Shown: positions 62,706-64,000 of the stretch, one piece after another
How the letters are laid out: every line of letters begins with the position of its first letter
Numbering within the stretch: position 1 is the first letter of the stretch
Source of the DNA: Grimontia marina
GTDB lineage: Bacteria; Pseudomonadota; Gammaproteobacteria; Enterobacterales; Vibrionaceae
Direction of reading: 5' to 3'
NCBI RefSeq assembly: GCF_900060185.1
Contig: NZ_FIZY01000019.1
Span: forward strand, 1-64,000
DNA: 64,000 nt
The notes under the pieces: generated by a model
Seen by the model: only the letters and a program-made list of their open reading frames with translations
What the model was told of the DNA's origin: nothing
Database searches by the model: none
Position numbers and translations under genes: made by a program

Positions 62706-64000
62706 TTACTGATCCAGGCGACCTACCAGTGACAGTTCGAAGTTCGCACCCATGTACTTGAAGTGAGGGCGAACAGCCAGAGAAACCTGGTACCAACCCG
62801 GATCGCCTTCCACATCCATCACTTCCACTTTCGCTGCACGAAGTGGACGACGGCTGCGAACTTCTGCCGGTGGGTTTTCCTGATCTGCCACATACTGACG
62901 AACCCAGGTGTTTAGCTCGCGTTCTAGATCCTGACGCTCTTTCCAAGAGCCGATCTGTTCGCGTTGCAGCACCTTGATGTAGTGCGCTAAACGGTTGATG
63001 ATCATCATGTATGGCAGCTGAGTACCCAGCTTGTAGTTGGTCTCTGCTTCTTTGCCTTCTTTGGTGTTCGGGAACACTTTAGGCTTCTGGATAGAGTTTG
63101 CAGAGAAGAACGCGGCGTTATCACTGCCTTTGCGCATCGTCAGTGAGATGAAGCCTTCCTCGGCTAACTCAAATTCTTTGCGGTCAGTGATAAGCACTTC
63201 GGTAGGAATTTTTGCCTGAAGCGCCCCCAGAGATTCAAACAGGTGAACGGGCAGATCTTCCACTGCACCGCCACTTTGCGGACCAATGATATTTGGACAC
63301 CAACGGTATTTCGCGAAGCTGTCAGTCAGACGTGAAGCCAGTGCGAACGCAGTATTACCCCATAGGTAACTTTCGTGTGAATCCGATACGTTTTCGCGGT
63401 AGTTGAAAGACGTAACTGGATTTTCAACCGGATCGTAAGGAACACGCAACAGGAAGCGTGGTGCAGTTAAGCCCAGGTAGCGAGCATCTTCTGATTCACG
63501 TAGTGAACGCCACTTGGTATAACGGGGGCTTTCGAACGTTGCGGAGAGATCTTTTAGGTTTGGCAGTTCTTCGAAAGAGTCGATACCGAAGAATTCAGGT
63601 GCCACTGAAGAGATGAATGGCGCATGCGCCATTGCACCTACTGAGCCAACATACTGAAGCAATTTCATGTCTGGCGTGCTTGGTGTGAATGCATAGTTGC
63701 CGACAAGTGCGCCTACTGGTTCACCACCAAACTGGCCGTAACCTGCTGAGTAGACATGCTTGTAGAGACCAGATTGCGTTGTCTCAGGCGCAAATTCGAA
63801 GTCGTCCAGCAGCTCTTGCTTCGTTGCATGTAGCACTTCAATTTTGATGTTTTCACGAAAATCAGTGCGGTCAACCAGCAACTTCAGGCCACGCCATGAA
63901 GATTCCATTTGCTGAACAGGCTCGCAGTGGAGGATCTCATCCATTTGAGCGCTGATTTTCTTATCCAGTTCAACCAACATCTGGTCTACCAGCGCTTTGT
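62706..64000 (-). CDS. tssC: TssC (VipB), T6SS sheath large subunit, 5' end outside the window
   Basis: The visible part covers about 430 C-terminal residues. The frame continues upstream past 64000, so the start is not in the window; the family is about 490 residues long. Seen are 'EPVQQMESSWRGLKLLVDRTDFRENIKIEVL' in outline, 'GLYKHVYSAGYGQFGGEP', 'PFISSVAPEFFGIDSFEELPNL', 'FLLRVPYD', 'LWGNTAFALASRLTDSFAKY' and the C-terminal 'VSLAVRPHFKYMGANFELSLVGRLDQ'. With TssB (outside the window) it forms the contractile sheath recycled by ClpV. Confidence 0.96.
   Translation of the reverse strand, partial: KALVDQMLVELDKKISAQMDEILHCEPVQQMESSWRGLKLLVDRTDFRENIKIEVLHATKQELLDDFEFAPETTQSGLYKHVYSAGYGQFGGEPVGALVGNYAFTPSTPDMKLLQYVGSVGAMAHAPFISSVAPEFFGIDSFEELPNLKDLSATFESPRYTKWRSLRESEDARYLGLTAPRFLLRVPYDPVENPVTSFNYRENVSDSHESYLWGNTAFALASRLTDSFAKYRWCPNIIGPQSGGAVEDLPVHLFESLGALQAKIPTEVLITDRKEFELAEEGFISLTMRKGSDNAAFFSANSIQKPKVFPNTKEGKEAETNYKLGTQLPYMMIINRLAHYIKVLQREQIGSWKERQDLERELNTWVRQYVADQENPPAEVRSRRPLRAAKVEVMDVEGDPGWYQVSLAVRPHFKYMGANFELSLVGRLDQ

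Noticed and set aside
1-64000. tRNA, rRNA and CRISPR arrays
   Set aside because: No cloverleaf-like sequence with a CCA end, no rRNA-like block and no regularly spaced direct repeats were noticed on reading.

Overview
The window looks like a chromosomal segment of a marine gammaproteobacterium, most likely a Vibrionaceae member of the Enterovibrio/Grimontia/Photobacterium/Vibrio kind. The reasons are a type VI secretion locus in the exact Vibrio cholerae vas gene order, a YjeH-type exporter, PqiABC, a Gram-negative porin, and moderate GC content. The genus is inferred from protein character and gene order, not from a search.

Left end (1-11.1 kb): a porin whose 5' part is missing or frameshifted; a small unknown gene; a sulfur/amino-acid neighbourhood (L-cysteate sulfo-lyase or D-cysteine desulfhydrase, Lrp/AsnC regulator, YjeH-like exporter, homocysteine S-methyltransferase-like protein); a 280 bp MITE-like element that supplies the stop codon of the next gene; a TRAP transporter operon (P-Q-M plus an alpha/beta hydrolase) facing a divergent LysR regulator.

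Middle (11.1-37.7 kb, all minus strand): a complete-looking extracellular contractile injection system (eCIS, a phage-tail-like particle). Read in transcription order it has sheath, tube, a gp26-like Cys-pair protein, a disordered protein, a DUF4255 cap protein, an AAA+ ATPase, a DUF4157 protein, a small protein, a tube-base protein, a LysM-like protein, gpD-like and gpV-like hub/spike proteins, a PAAR-like tip, gp25, two gpJ-like baseplate proteins, a gpI-like protein, a DUF6519/beta-helix protein and a basic coiled-coil protein. There is one sheath and one tube gene. No tape measure and no ordinary tail fibre are recognisable. The DUF4157 protein carries a HELTH motif and, further on, a D...ExK arrangement that could be a PD-(D/E)xK nuclease, which makes it the best cargo candidate. 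Beyond the operon lies an AT-rich block of five unknown genes and a decayed gene interrupted by an amber codon.

Right part (38-64 kb): a dual-specificity phosphatase-like gene; pqiABC (minus strand); rhlE (plus strand); then a T6SS cluster on the minus strand, tssC-tssE-tssF-tssG-fha-tssJ-tssK-tssL-tssH(clpV)-vasH-vasI-tssA-tssM-vasL, with tssC running off the right edge. A lone end of the MITE family lies between tssM and vasL. Thus two different contractile nanomachines, a membrane-anchored T6SS and a phage-tail-like eCIS, lie about 6.5 kb apart. No tRNA, rRNA, CRISPR array, integrase or phage capsid/packaging gene was seen.
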